A stretch of DNA of 64,000 bases from Ichthyophis bannanicus (Eukaryota > Chordata > Amphibia > Gymnophiona > Ichthyophiidae). Under the pieces are notes generated by a model, which was not told where the DNA came from, did no database searches, and saw nothing but the letters and a program-made list of their open reading frames with translations. The translations under genes and the position numbers were made by a program. Shown here in pieces: positions 51,241 through 62,263 of the stretch. Numbering within the stretch: position 1 is the first letter of the stretch; each line of letters opens with the position of its first letter. Location: positions 5,265,001 through 5,329,000 of the forward strand of contig JAWIIG010000025.1 in the NCBI GenBank assembly GCA_033557465.1, read 5' to 3'.

Positions 51241-53715
51241 CCTAATTTTCCTGGGTACAAGGCGGTGCTTCAGCAATCCAAAGATGATGATGGAACCGAC
51301 CAGGGAGAGCTCCGTGCTGGATTTAGTGCTCACCAATAGAGATAGTGTGTCGAATATCCAGGTGGGTGCCCATGTGAGTAGCCGCAATCATTACACAGTG
51401 TGGTTTGAGATAAAAGCCAAGGTGGAATCCAATCACAGCAAACTCAGTTTTAGACTTGAAAAATTCTGACTTTAGTAAAATGGTCAAGCACCTCAAGGAA
51501 GAGTTGTTAGGGTGGGAGGTGTTAAGGGAAGTGGAATTGCAATGGGCTAAACTAAAGAAACCAATAAAAGGTGCAAAAGATACATACGTAACGAAAGTAA
51601 ATCAAAACAAGAGGAATAGGAAACCTATTTGGTTCTCCAAAGAAGTGGCTGCACAAATAAAGGCAAAAAACACAGTTTTCACAACATTCAGAAGCTCACA
51701 AATGGAGAAATACAGAAAAGAATACAAGATCAAACTAAAAGAGACAAAACGAGAAATAAGGATAGCAGAATCAAAGACAGAAGAAAAGATGGCTAAAGAT
51801 GTGAAGTGTGGTGACGAGACTTTTTTCAGGTATATTCGGGAGAGGACGAAAATCAGAGGTGGAATTGCAGGACTCAAAAGTGCTGGGAATGGATTCGTGG
51901 AAAGTGACATTGAAAAAGCGACAATGCTATATGAATACTCATCTGTTTTTACTAGAGAAAATCCTGGAGAAGGACCACCTGTGATTGATTAATATACAAA
52001 TGGGAATGTAGTAGATACCACACCATTCACAAAAGATGATGTGTTAGAACAGCTTGTAAAACTGAAAGTGGACAAGTCTATGGGACCAGATGGGATACAG
52101 CCCAGGATACTGAAAGAGCTCAGAGAAGTTCTTGCAGGGCCTTTAAAGGATGTTTTTAATAGATTCTTGGAGACAGGAGATGTTCCACGGGACTGGAGAA
52201 GGGCTGATGTGGTACCTCTCCACAAAAGTGGTAATAGGGAAGAAGTGACAAACTACAGGCCAGTAAGCCTTACCTCTGTGGCGGGAAAAGTAATGGAGGC
52301 GCTCCTGAAAGAGCGAATAGTGGACTTCCTCAAAACCAACAGGTTGCATGATCCAAGGCAACATGGTTTTACCAAAGGATGATCTTGCCAAACAAATATG
52401 AGTTCTTTGACTGGGTGACCAGAGAACTAGATCAAGGGCATGCGATGGATGTGATCTACCTAGATTTCAGCAAAGCCTTTGATACTGTTCCTCATAGCAG
52501 GCTTATCAGTAAACTCAACAGCTTGAAGATGGGTCCCAAGATGGTGAAATGGATCAGAAATTGGTTGACTGACAGACAACAGAGGGTGATGGTAAATGGA
52601 ACCCACTCGGGTGAAAGGAAGGTGATTAGCGGTGTGCCCCAAGGTTTGGTCTTGGGACCGGTACTGTTTAGTATATTTGTAAGTGATATTGCCAAAGGGC
52701 TGAATGGAAAAGTATGTCTTTTTACAGATGACACCAAAATTTGCAATAGAGTGGACTCCCCTCAGGGAGCGAAGAACATGAGGAAAGATCTACAAAAGTT
52801 GCAAGAATGGCCTAATGCTTGGCAGTTGAGATTTAATGTGAAGAAGTGCAGTGTCATGCACTTGGGAAGCAGAAATCCAAGGGAATTGTATGCGATAGGG
52901 GGGCGAGAGAATGATGTGCACAGACCAGGAGAAAGACCTCGGTGTGATTGTTTCTGCTGATCTCAAGGTGTCAAAACAGTGTGACGAGCGGTGGCAAAAG
53001 CCAGAAGGATGTTGGGTTGCATACAGAGAGGAATTACCAGCAGAAAGGAAGAGGTACTAATGCCGCTGTACAAGTCGCTGGTGAGGCCTCACTTGAAATA
53101 TTGTGTTCAGTTTTGGAGACCGTATCTCGGAAAGGATATAAAAAGGCTGGAAGCGGTTCAGAGGAAGGTGACCAAAATGATTTGGAGCCTGCGTCATAAG
53201 ACTTATGAGAAGAGACTTGAAGACCTAAATATGTACACTCTGGAGGAGAGGAGGGACAGGGGAGATATCATTCAGACCTTTAAATAATGGACAAACAAAC
53301 CTCTTCCAAAGATGGGGAAGCTGTAAAACTAGAAGGCATAGCATGAAGCTGCAAGGGGGTAAACTGAAAGGCAATGTCAGGAAATACTTTCACTGAAAGG
53401 CTGGTGTATGCTTGGAATGCCCTTCCGTTGGAAGTGGTGGGGGTAAATACAGAGACAGAATTCAAAATGGCATGGGACTGACATAGTGGATCCCTTTATA
53501 GCAGCAGGATAAAATCAAAATAAGCATAACTATCTCTTTATCTGAAGAAATAGGGGTGACCAACACAGAGAGGTGGGTACACCCCTAAACAAAGGCATGG
53601 GGAGAGGTAACCTGCACGGAGCGGCAAGTGCACCTACTCTTGCTGCCTTGCTGGGCAAACTAGATGGACCATTCTAGTATTTATCTGCCATCATATGCTA
53701 TGTTACTATGTCCTT
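51241..53715 (+). mobile_element. CR1-type LINE, 5'-truncated
   Basis: It begins in the middle of the endonuclease domain and runs through RT to the 3' end, TATGCTATGTTACTATG at 53699-53715. No ORF1. It is a different subfamily from the copy at 34333 (about the same protein order but clearly diverged). Confidence 0.88.
51280..53290 (+). pseudogene. CR1 LINE ORF2, C-terminal three quarters, broken
   Basis: Endonuclease end: SSVLDLVLTNRDSV, then VSSRNHYTVWF, where the catalytic His is kept but SDH has become RNH. Linker: WAKLKKPIKGAKDTYV, PIWFSKEVAAQI, FFRYIRERTK. RT: DGIQPRILKEL, VVPLHKSG, PVSLTSVAGKVME, QHGFTKG then a stop at about 52382, YLDFSKAFDTVPH, GVPQGLVLGPVLFSIF and CLFTDDTKIC near 52722, where FADD has become FTDD. 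C terminus: LVRPHLKYCVQFW and LNMYTLEERRDRGD. Frameshifts near 51455, 52000, 52390 and 52900-52985. Confidence 0.88.
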
Positions 53716-53734
53716 TGCACCCGCAGCTCGGGAA

Positions 53735-54066
53735 TGACCTAGCTGTGTGGCTGATTATATCCTATTTGTCCATGGAAGAAGAGAGGTTGCTTACCTGTAG
53801 AGATGGTTCCCCGTGAACCATAACTACACAGTCCCATCCACATCCCCTTTCAGTTGAAGCTACTTAACTTGCTTAGGTGTTCTTACAGCTTGGAGAGCGA
53901 CTGAAGGGAAAGGCCACTTGTACATGCCTAGAGTCTTTTTTCTAGACTCTTCTGGGCTCTTGGAGAGCAAGTCTGGCCTGTTACCATCAGGGATGACATC
54001 GCCCATCTGTGTGGCTGATTTATCTTGCTTTCCATGGAGAACCATCGTTACAGGTAAGCAACCTTT
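53735..54066 (+). mobile_element. 3' terminus of a third DIRS type
   Basis: An internal complementary region (53735-53838: TGTGTGGCTGATTATATCC and its partner AACTACACAG around GGTTGCTTACCTGTAG) is followed by a right terminal repeat (about 53880-54066) that ends AACCATCGTTACAGGTAAGCAACC, read as AACCATCGTTACAG then GTAAGCAACC. The layout equals that of copies A to C but the sequence is different. No coding part is attached. Confidence 0.72.
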
Positions 54067-54069
54067 CTA

Positions 54070-54630
54070 TCTGAATGCATGAAAGCATGAGACAAATACA
54101 GAGGATCTCTTAGGGAAAGGAACAGATTGTAGAGTTAAATAGTTCTTAATGGATGGACAGACTAGATAGGCCTTATTGCCTTTATCTTCTGTCATTTTCT
54201 GTGTTTCTTCATTATAAAGCATATGGGGAAAGGAAAGAGTTAGACCTCAATATGTATAATATTGAGGAAAGGCAGGAGAGGGGATATATAGAAGATACAT
54301 TTAAATACTTCCATGGCATAAATGCCCAGGAGGTGGGCCTCTTTTTCAATTGAAATAACTCTCTGGAATAAGGGGGTATAGGATGAAAGTGAAAGGGGAC
54401 AGTTTCAAGAGTAATCTGAGAAAATATTTCTACTGGAGGGGGTGGGGAATGCATAGAATGGCTTCCCAGCAGTAGTAGAAGAGACTGGGACTTTATCTGA
54501 ATTCAAGAAAGCATGGAACAAGCACTGAGGATCTTTGACTGAGAAGAAGAGATTGTAGAGCTTAATAGCTGGTATGACTGTGGATAAGTTGTATGGTCTT
54601 CATCTGTCATAATTTTCTGTGGGTGGGGGC
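54070..54630 (+). mobile_element. two CR1 3' end fragments
   Basis: 54070-54205 is a 3' UTR tail (GCATGAGACAAATACAGAGG, GATGGACAGACTAGATAGG). 54207-54630 starts again in the RT C terminus (HYKAYGERKELDLNMYNIEERQERG in pieces: HYKAYGERK, LNMYNIEER) and passes into the 3' UTR. Both are 5'-truncated and decayed. Confidence 0.78.
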
Positions 54631-54639
54631 CACAGTCTG

Positions 54640-54750
54640 TTTTGTTTTTGTATTTCCCTGTATTATGTTTTATTTAGCATGTTCTTATTGTAAACAGCTT
54701 AGAATGTTGTACATGATTGCAGTAAATGTTTTTAAATAACTAAATAAAGG
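54640..54750 (+). mobile_element. L2-like LINE tail
   Basis: CTTATTGTAAACAGCTTAGAATG then AACTAAATAAAGG resembles the tails with GTAAACCGCTT and (AAAT)n, but diverged. Weak evidence. Confidence 0.45.
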
Positions 54751-54885
54751 TTTCTATGCTTTTCAATGCCATTTTCATACCAGACCTTCCACCTGCAATC
54801 CATTTGCAAATTTCTGCTTGTATATCTGGCAAAACTGTCTGGATGTCCCATCATCACCTTAAACTTAGCTACTTATATTTCTTTC

Positions 54886-55880
54886 TTTCTATTTTTTTTA
54901 CGTTACTCATTTTAACAAACTATTAACAGGCACCCATATGTATAAAGAAACTTGGGGATATACATCAAGGTAAATAAGCATATAAAGAAAGCAAGAGAAT
55001 AAGTAAAACTAAAAAATTTTCTCCTTAGACCTCAAATAAGAGGGGTAAGAAAGGGAAATTCATAGGAACAATAATAAGAAATCACAATAAAGTAATTCAG
55101 GCTTTAAGCACACAGGTCCGATAATCCTATTATTTAGAAGCATCCTAAATCTTCTCAGGTCAAGCTATCACAGACATACCAAACAATTGTTTTACATCCA
55201 AAATAGTTTTCAGTTGGTCAGGTAGAAAGAACGTATATTTAAAATTGAAGTACCCAATTGTACATTTTTAAGGGTATCTCAGCTAAAATATAGCCTCCAA
55301 GACTAAAACTTGAGATCTCAAAGCAAGAAAGCACTTTCTCCATTCTTGGGTTGCCCCAGCTACATCCAGATAAATCTGTATTTTATTTATTTTACATTCT
55401 CTTATATACCGCGCTATTCTGCATCAGTGCGGTTTACATTGAACAAACTGAAATTACATTGAACAGGGCATTATAACTTGGAGATAACTATTTTACAGGG
55501 AACATGTATAGATTGCCCACAGAAAGGATTAATCTTTTTAAAATATACTTTCAATATATGAGAGAAATCTGATTCAAATATGAAGCTATCTAGAGTTCCA
55601 TGATCCTGGATATCTTTAAATGAAGTTTCTGATAAAGCAGATGCTGCCAGCTATTTCTAGTCCACTGGCTGTATCTCTTCCTTTAGGTAAAAATTAGGCT
55701 TTATTAATAGGAGGAAAACCATCCGAAGAGATCCTCAGACAGTAATAAGGCAGGGATTTTGGAAACGTTTTTAATAGCGACAGATTTAAATGTCTCACAA
55801 TTCTCTTAATTCTCCCAACTTCATCACTTTAAGAATAAAATGTCAGTCACAGACTTTGAGTTCTTTACAGCTGTCTCTAA
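54886..55880 (-). mobile_element. second L1/Tx1-like ORF1 relic
   Basis: On the minus strand, in shifting frames: HLNLSLLKTFPKSLPYY (RNA-recognition domain start, near 55770), PPINKA and LPKG (55690), SHILKVYFKK and NPFCGQSI (55540), then, beyond a SINE insertion (55380-55506), IYLDVAGATQEWRKCFLALRSQVL (in parts IYLDVAGATQ, FLALRSQVL), YTFFLPDQLKTILDVK (55210). This is the same protein as in the relic at 25046-26498. No ORF2 follows on its 3' side. Confidence 0.65.
55380..55506 (-). mobile_element. SINE tail half, inverted
   Basis: TTTTATTTATTTTACATTC, TATATACCGCGCTATTCTGC, GCGGTTTACATTGAACAAAC and ACAGGGAACATG: the SINE 3' half only. Inserted in the L1-like relic. Confidence 0.9.
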
Positions 55881-55911
55881 GGCCCCAATACTCTAGATCT
55901 AGAGTGGAGGA

Positions 55912-56135
55912 GTAGCCTAATGGTTAGAGCACTAGCTTGGGAACCAAGAGACCAGGGTTTGAGTCCCATTAGCACTCCTTGTGGCCTTGGGCAAGTCACT
56001 TAACCCTCCATTGCCTCAGAAAACAAGTTATCAAAGTCTCTGTTTAACATACATTAACAAGTTTAAGTTACAATGTAAACCACTTTGACTGAAATGATAA
56101 AAAGGAATAAAAATCTGTTAAATTAATTACATTAA
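55912..56135 (+). mobile_element. tRNA-headed SINE, older variant
   Basis: A box region TAGCCTAATGGTTAGAGC (near 55922) and B box GGTTTGAGTCCC (near 55957) are preserved in a tRNA-like head with an anticodon-like stem region (GAACCAAGAG). The body GGGCAAGTCACTTAACCC and tail GTAAACCACTTTGACTG follow. It is diverged from the main group. Confidence 0.85.
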
Positions 56136-56395
56136 ATAGACTTAGATTGGTATTTCCCTGTCCCCAGGGGGCTTACAATGTACCTTGCCTTGAACTACAG
56201 TTGGAAAAGAATGAGCTAAATACTAATAAATATTGTCCAAAACGTAGCAGCCCATTCCTTCTCCTGTTACTTACTGCAGATCTAAATCTGCTCCCTAGGC
56301 TGTTTGAAACATCAGTTACCAACTTTGTTTGGTGTACTACAGACCGCCTGGCCAGAATGAACTGATGGATGATGAAATGCTGAAAGAAAGCAGGT
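56136..56395. other. no recognised gene
   Basis: Short stretch between SINE and LINE; nothing assigned. Confidence 0.4.
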
Positions 56396-56787
56396 GATTT
56401 CAATTATCCCGGTATCGACTGGGTCAATGTCACAGCAGGACATGCTAGAAAGATAAAATTTCTAGATGAAATAAATGACTGCTTCTTGGAGCAGCTGGTT
56501 CATTAACCAACAAGAGGGGAAGCTATTCTGGACCTAGTTCTTAGTGAAACACAAGATCTGGAGCAAGAAATAAGGGTTTTGGGGCCACTTGTCAATAATG
56601 ATCATAGCATGATCGCATTTGATTTAATAAATGGAAGAAAGATGTCAAAGAAATCCACAGCACTACCTTTTAACTTTTAAAAAGGAGACTGTGCTAAAAT
56701 TTGGAAAATAGTTAAGAAAAACTAAAAGGAACAGCTGCAAAGTTTAAAGATTTACAACAAGCATGGGCATTGTTTAATGCCCAGCCC

Positions 56788-56925
56788 AGATTTATTTATT
56801 TAAAAGCTTTTATATACCGCCACTTCCAGAGATCAGTGGCGGTTTACATATAACATAACAATGAATTTTACAGTGAATAATGATCAACTTACATAACTAC
56901 CAAGGTTAGTTTTGTAAGAAAAGTG
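56788..56925 (-). mobile_element. L2/SINE tail insertion
   Basis: ATTTATTTATTTAAAAGC, TATATACCGCCACTTCC and AGTGGCGGTTTACATATAAC on the + strand: an inverted LINE/SINE 3' tail with CACTTCCAGAGATCAG, as also at 61540. Confidence 0.8.
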
Positions 56926-58333
56926 GAAGGAAGGCCAAAAATCAGCCAGCGTGGTTTAAAGGCGAGGTTAGAGAAGCGGCTGTTGTCAAAAAAAGCATCC
57001 TTCAGGAAATTGGAAAAAGGAGCCTAATGATGAACACCAGAAACACCACAAGTATTGGCAAGTTAGATACAAGGCATTGATAAGGCAGGCAAAGGGAGAA
57101 CTTGAAAAGAAGCTTGCTTTGGAAGCAAAAACACATAATAAAATCTTTTTCAAGTACATTTGTAGCAAAAACAAACAAACCCGTTAGAGAGTCAGTTGGA
57201 CAATTAGATGATAGAGGGGTAAAAGGTGCGCTAAGGGAGGACAAGGCCATAGTGGAGAGACTGAATGTATTCTTTGCTTCGGTCTTTACTGAAGAGGATG
57301 TAGGGAAGTTACCCATGCCTGGAATGGTATATAAAGGTGATGTAGCAGAAGAATTGAAAGAAATATCGATAAACTGGGAGGAGGATGTATTACAACTGTT
57401 TGATAAACTGAAGAGTAGCAAATCACCTGGACCAGATGGTATACATCCAAGGGTGTTGAAAGAACTGAAATATGAGATTGCAGACCTGCTATTAGTAATT
57501 TGGGAATTATCATTAAAATCATCTGTAGTTCCTGAGGATTGGAGAGTGGCCAATTTTTAAAAGAGGTCTGAGGGGATCCAGGAAACTACAGACTAGTGAG
57601 CCTGACGTCAGTACCGGGCAAAATGGTACCATTATAAAGAATAAAATTACTGAACGTGTAGATAGCCATGGTTTAATGGGAGAAAGCTAACATGGATTTA
57701 TCCAAGGAAAATCCTGTCTTACTAATCTGTTATATTTTTTTTGAAGGTATGAATAAATAGGTAGACAAAGGTGAGCCGGTTGATATAGTGTATCTGGATT
57801 TTCAGAGAGCATTTGACAAGGTCCCTCATGAAAGACTCTTGGCAAAATTAAAAAGTCATGGGATTGGAGACAGTGTAATATTGTGGATCAGGAACTGGTT
57901 AAAAGATAGAAAGCAGAGAGTAGGGCTAAATGGCCAATTTTCTTAGTGGAAAAAGGTGAATAATGGAGTACCCCAGGGATCTGTGCTGGGCCCGCTGCTT
58001 TTTAACATATTCATAAATGACCTGGAAATAGGAATAATGAGTGAGGTGATCAAATTTGCAGATGACACAAAATTATTCAAAGTTGTTAAAATTCAATTGA
58101 AAGAAAATTCTGCAACGAGGGGACATAGGATGAAGGTGAAAGGGGATAGACTCGGGAGTAAAATGTGGAAATATTTCCTTACGGAAACAGTGGTAGATGC
58201 ATGGGATAGTCTTCTAGTGGAGCTAGTAGAGACCAGGACAGTATCTGAATTCAAAAAAGCATGGGACAAACACAGAAGATTTCTAAAGGGGGGAAAAAAG
58301 GATGATGATAGTTGGTATGGAAGGGCAGACAGG

Positions 58334-58412
58334 ATTTATTTATTTATTTAACATTTTTTATATACCGCCTTTCAAATTCTCAAAGCGGTTTACAGGGAAC
58401 ATAGGTCATATG
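58334..58412 (-). mobile_element. L2/SINE tail insertion
   Basis: GATTTATTTATTTATTTAAC, then TATATACCGCCTTTCAAATTC and AAGCGGTTTACAGGGAAC. It interrupts the CR1 3' end, which resumes with ATAGGTCATATGGTC. Confidence 0.82.
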
Positions 58413-58599
58413 GTCTTTTTTCTGCTTTCATGTTTCTATGATCTCTGCAAGTCATGCCTTATGCACAAAGGTGCACTGCATGTAGTTCTCATTGTGTGAG
58501 CTCCAGGGCTGGTTCTTCTTTTTTGTCCTGAATGCAATAGAGAAACCTTTGAGTACATTTTTTCAGCAGTATCAGGACCCCGGAAGCTCTTAGGGTATG

Positions 58600-59262
58600 G
58601 GGACTACCTGTAACATCTGCCTTTGATGGATTTGATTCTGTAGCGGGTGCTTAGGGCCAGAGCATACATGCATCCCTGCATAGGCACCTTCAGACTCGCT
58701 AGTCTCCTTGTTCTCAGCTGTTTAAACAGCACCACCCCCCAGAAGATCAAGGGGGGAGCTGCCCTGGTAGCTGTAGATTTCCCTCTGATAGACAAAATGT
58801 TTCTGGAGGCATTGTATGGGTGATGGTCATTACGAATGCCAGCGTTTTGGACTAGGGAGCTCATTATCTGGGTCTGTTTGCCCAGGGATGTTGGTCCCTG
58901 CATGAAACCTCCTGGTTGATAAACAGACTAGAGGCCAGGGTGATTTGCATAGCTGTGGAGAGCAGGGGGGTCAGAGTGTTCTCAGACAAAGCCACGACAG
59001 TTGCATGCTCAACAAGCAAGTGGCACTCAGTGCTGTTATAGCCACGGAGGTGGTTGAGTTCTATCATTGGGCAGATGTTCATCTGGTGGATCTGTCAGCA
59101 GCGCACATTGCAGGAGATGACAGTATACAAACCAACCTCTTGAGCCAGAACACCATAGAATTTGGCAAATGGAAGCTAAACCCTCACGCATTTGATCCCA
59201 TTATGCGGAAGTGGGGGCTACCAGTGTTCAATCTGATGGCTGCCCAGGCAAATACCTAGGTG
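58600..59262 (+). pseudogene. type 2 DIRS RNase H fragment
   Basis: In shifting frames: a MHPCIGTFRLASLLVLSC stretch (RT end), GAHYLGLFAQGCWSLHETSW near 58865 (compare WGTHCLGQMAQDSWSLREASW at 41640), FSDKATTVAC near 58980, AAHIAGDDSIQTNLLSQ near 59105 and KWGLPVFNLMAAQANT at the end. It matches the RNase H of the type 2 element over its length. No RT core or recombinase is attached. Confidence 0.72.
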
Positions 59263-59408
59263 AAGAACGTTTTTAGCTGCAGGAAGGATCTGAAGCAGGT
59301 GGGCTTCAGTGCTCTTCTGCAAGCGTGTTCCATGATTAGCGGTATGAGAGGATGATTCAAAAGAAGTCTCTTTGCCACTAACTTTCTGTGATCTTGAGCA
59401 ACTTGCTG

Positions 59409-59590
59409 TCTCCAGCAACAAGCAGGAATGCAGTCTTCACATATGGGTGACGTCCCCCAACAGAGTCCACGTGGGAACACTCCCCAGCATCCGTTTGGGA
59501 GCATCCCTCTGCACTGCCTTCCCAGTGAATCTCCTCAGTCTTAGTTTTTCTGCGGAGCCCTATGGACGCTTGTCCTGTCACTGCAGTTAA
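59409..59590. repeat. left terminal repeat of DIRS copy F
   Basis: TCTCCAGCAACAAGCAGGAATG, read as TCTCCAGCAACAAG then CAGGAATG, then AGTCTTCACATATGGGTGACG, ACTCCCCAGCATCCG and TTGGGAGCATCCC match copy A's left repeat, with a deletion in place of the AATTAGAAAGC block. Confidence 0.85.
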
Positions 59591-59757
59591 AACGTTTCTT
59601 TTCTGTCTTCCCATCTCTTTGGTACCATCGCTCATTGATGCCGATGCCCTTTTGGGCACTTTCCCTTAAGTTTATTTTTCTCTTTTCCCTCTCAGTTCCT
59701 GCGATTATTTTCATAGGTCCAGGCCACCATTGAGTCTTTTGACCTAGCAGAGGCTGT

Positions 59758-62070
59758 GTTTCCTAACTTAGAGAAGCCAGCCAGCGGTTTCAAAAAGTGT
59801 ACTAAATGTAACCGCACTATTTCAGCCACCAGCAAGCACAATTGGTGCTTACAGTGCTTGGGGCCTGACCATAACCCCATCTCTTGTACTTTGTGTCAGC
59901 AAATAACAAAGGGTTAAAAAAAATGGGAAAAGCAACACGAGAGACTTTTTGGATCTGATTTGGCAGCCTCAGCATGCTCTTCTTCAATATCTGTGCCTTC
60001 TCGGAGCTCCTGTTTGTTTATCACACTGTTTCCGCACTTCCTCTGTATCGAAAGGCCATGGTATGAAACATCCAGCCACCAAAGCGCATTGGCTTCTCAA
60101 CTGTCGACATTGAGGATCGATGCCGATTCCCAGGATTGTTCTCTTGGACATAGACACCGGAGCACTCCTCTGTGGGATTCTGATCCTGAGAACCGTGAGT
60201 GGCCAGCTAAGCAGCCCCGGTGGGAGGAACCTGCCTCCAGAGCACAAGAGGGGCTCCAGAGTACTATCCAGGCTTCGACCTTGGGAGATCCTCTGGTTCC
60301 GTTGTCTGGTACGGTGGTCCAGAGTCCTGCACCGGAGTCTACCCAGACTTCTTCCATCTCCCTCGAGCAGCACATGTTGATCATCAAGAGGCGTTTTGGC
60401 TGCACTCCTGGCAGCATCCATACTGGTGGCCTCGAGGCCCTCAGGAGTCCAGGTCTCGATACAGAGCCTGTAGTCGAGCATTTCAAAGCTCTTGGCAACC
60501 CAGGTCTCGATGTTGTGCCTGGAACCACTGTCATCTGATCCCATCGGCTACAGGCATCGAGCATCTATGATTCCGATGTTTCCAGACATTGGCATCAAGA
60601 TTGTCCATCGACATCGGATTGGCAGTGGAGGCACGACGGTGACTGTCACTATTTTGGCTTCCTTTCCATTCCAATGCCTGGGAATCGGAAGCAGATTCCC
60701 CGGTTTTACAGAGGCACCGTGATGTGCTGTCGGACCCGTCACTGCCTCATCAGCACCATCAGTCTCTGCCAGAGAATGTGTCCTTCTAGGACTTTATCCG
60801 TGACATGGCCAGGGCACCGAGAAGAAACTGAATGCAAAGGAATTGGGCATACTTCAGTATCCCTCAATGCCTAAGGACACTGCCACTCTTCTGGTCCAGT
60901 ATATTTTACAGGACCTCATGTTTCAGATGTGGGAGACCTCTCTCTCTGTTCCCTTCATCAGTAAGAGACTGGACACCATGTACAGGGTTCCTGATTCCCC
61001 GGGCTTCCAGAAACCTCAGCTCCCTCACCATTCTATGGTGGTTGAGTCGGCTATTTGCCGTCTTCAAGAGTACTAAGAACCACTCTTTGGTTCCTTCTGG
61101 GAGGGAAACGCGTACCCTTAATGCCACCAATACTTCCAGGTATCGTTGTTGGCTTCCCGCATTAATTCCTATATGCTTTATATGGGCATGTTCCTCAGAG
61201 ACCTTTGTCAATGATCTTGACACGTTCTCTGCTGTCATCCCTTCAGAGAAGCAAGAGACCTAAAGGGCCTTAGTTAAGCATGATCAAGACTGATCTAAAT
61301 TCATCACTAGAGCAGCTTTCAACTCTTTTGAGTCTACCAGCAGAGCTGCAGTGGTGGGCATTAGAGCCAGACGGCCGGCTTGGTTGCAGTCTTCAGACCT
61401 AGAACAGTGGATCTAAGACAAGCTAGCAGATATTCCTTGTAGAAGTGAAAACCTCTTTGGTAATGGCTGGAGGGAGAAAGCTGGTGAAATTGAGACAGAT
61501 TTATTTATTTATTTATTTTTATTTATTTAGTATACATTTGTATACCGCTACTTCCAGAGATCAGCAGCGGTTTTGATTACAGATTGGAAATTGTCAAATC
61601 ATGACAGGAAATTTTTGAGGTATAAACACATTGATTAGACAGGAAAGCACAGCACACAGAGAACTATTTTACAGGGAACATGGGCTATGGAGGGTTAAGT
61701 GGCTTGCCCAAGACCACAAGGAGCACCTGTGGGACTAGAAACCCCAGTCCTTCCGGCCCAAGGTTGCTGTCCTCTAGTGGGATTTGAACCCCCGACCTCC
61801 CGGCCCGAAGTACCTTGCCCCAACCACTAGGCTACTCCTCCACTCTTACAGTGAAGTGTCTCCCTCAAAACATCAGGTCCTTCCAGGAAGAAGGCCCCTA
61901 TAAAGAACCACTTCTATCCTAAGAAGAAAAAATATTACCCCTCTTATCCAGCTTATGTGCCCTACCATGCTTACCAAGGTTAGCAGAAGCATCAGATTCC
62001 TCGCCAACCAAGAGACCTAAACCTGTTAAACCACAGCCAGCTCCACAGCCCCAACCTGGGGCTAGCTTTT
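59758..62070 (+). pseudogene. DIRS gag-like protein (copy F)
   Basis: The zinc module is complete: KPASGFKKCTKCNRTIS, NWCLQCLGPDHNPISC and TLCQQITKG (59770-59915), then a stop. The Ser-rich middle is read in several frames. The C-terminal domain is spread over 60780-61500 (GILQYPSMPKDTATL, MWETSLSVPF, LDTMYRVPDSPGFQKPQLPHH, then RINSYMLYMGMFL-like and AWLQSSDLEQW-like stretches near 61150 and 61380). A SINE splits the Lys-rich tail at 61501-61847. Many frameshifts. Confidence 0.75.
61501..61847 (-). mobile_element. tRNA-headed SINE, complete, with composite tail
   Basis: The + strand starts (TTTA)n, then TTTGTATACCGCTACTTCC and AGCAGCGGTTTTGATTAC, then the usual core (GGAGGGTTAAGTGGCTTGCC, CTTCCGGCCCAAGG), GGGATTTGAACCCC and CCACTAGGCTACTCC with both inverted promoter boxes. 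The tail is the CACTTCCAGAGATCAG variant, not the GCTATTCTGCATCAG variant of 47456-47760. Confidence 0.9.
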
Positions 62071-62263
62071 GATGATTTCCTAGAGAGCATTGCCACTCTT
62101 CCCCTTAAGGAACCCCAGCCTTCTCACATTGCGGGCAGGCTGGTCCATTTTGCCCACAGGTGCTCTACTGGTCATTCTCGAGGTCTACCTGCTCCACTTT
62201 GCCCAGTTACCTCCTCCCTTCTTTCCAGGGGAGTAGCCTCTAGACCCTCTCCATCAGAATCTA

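Larger units (their letters stand above)
56396..58440 (+). mobile_element. CR1-like LINE of a third subfamily, deleted and interrupted
   Basis: Endonuclease end (GDFNYPGIDW near 56396, then EAILDLVLSE, NNDHSMIAFDL), linker (KYICSKNKQ), RT (SPGPDGIHPRVLKEL near 57425, YLDFQRAFDKVPHERLLAKL in another frame near 57795, [21 protein letters not shown] and [13 protein letters not shown] near 58045-58090). Directly after the FADD region the sequence jumps to the 3' end ([15 protein letters not shown]), so the RT thumb and C terminus are deleted. Tails of L2/SINE type are inserted at 56788-56925 and 58334-58412. Confidence 0.82.
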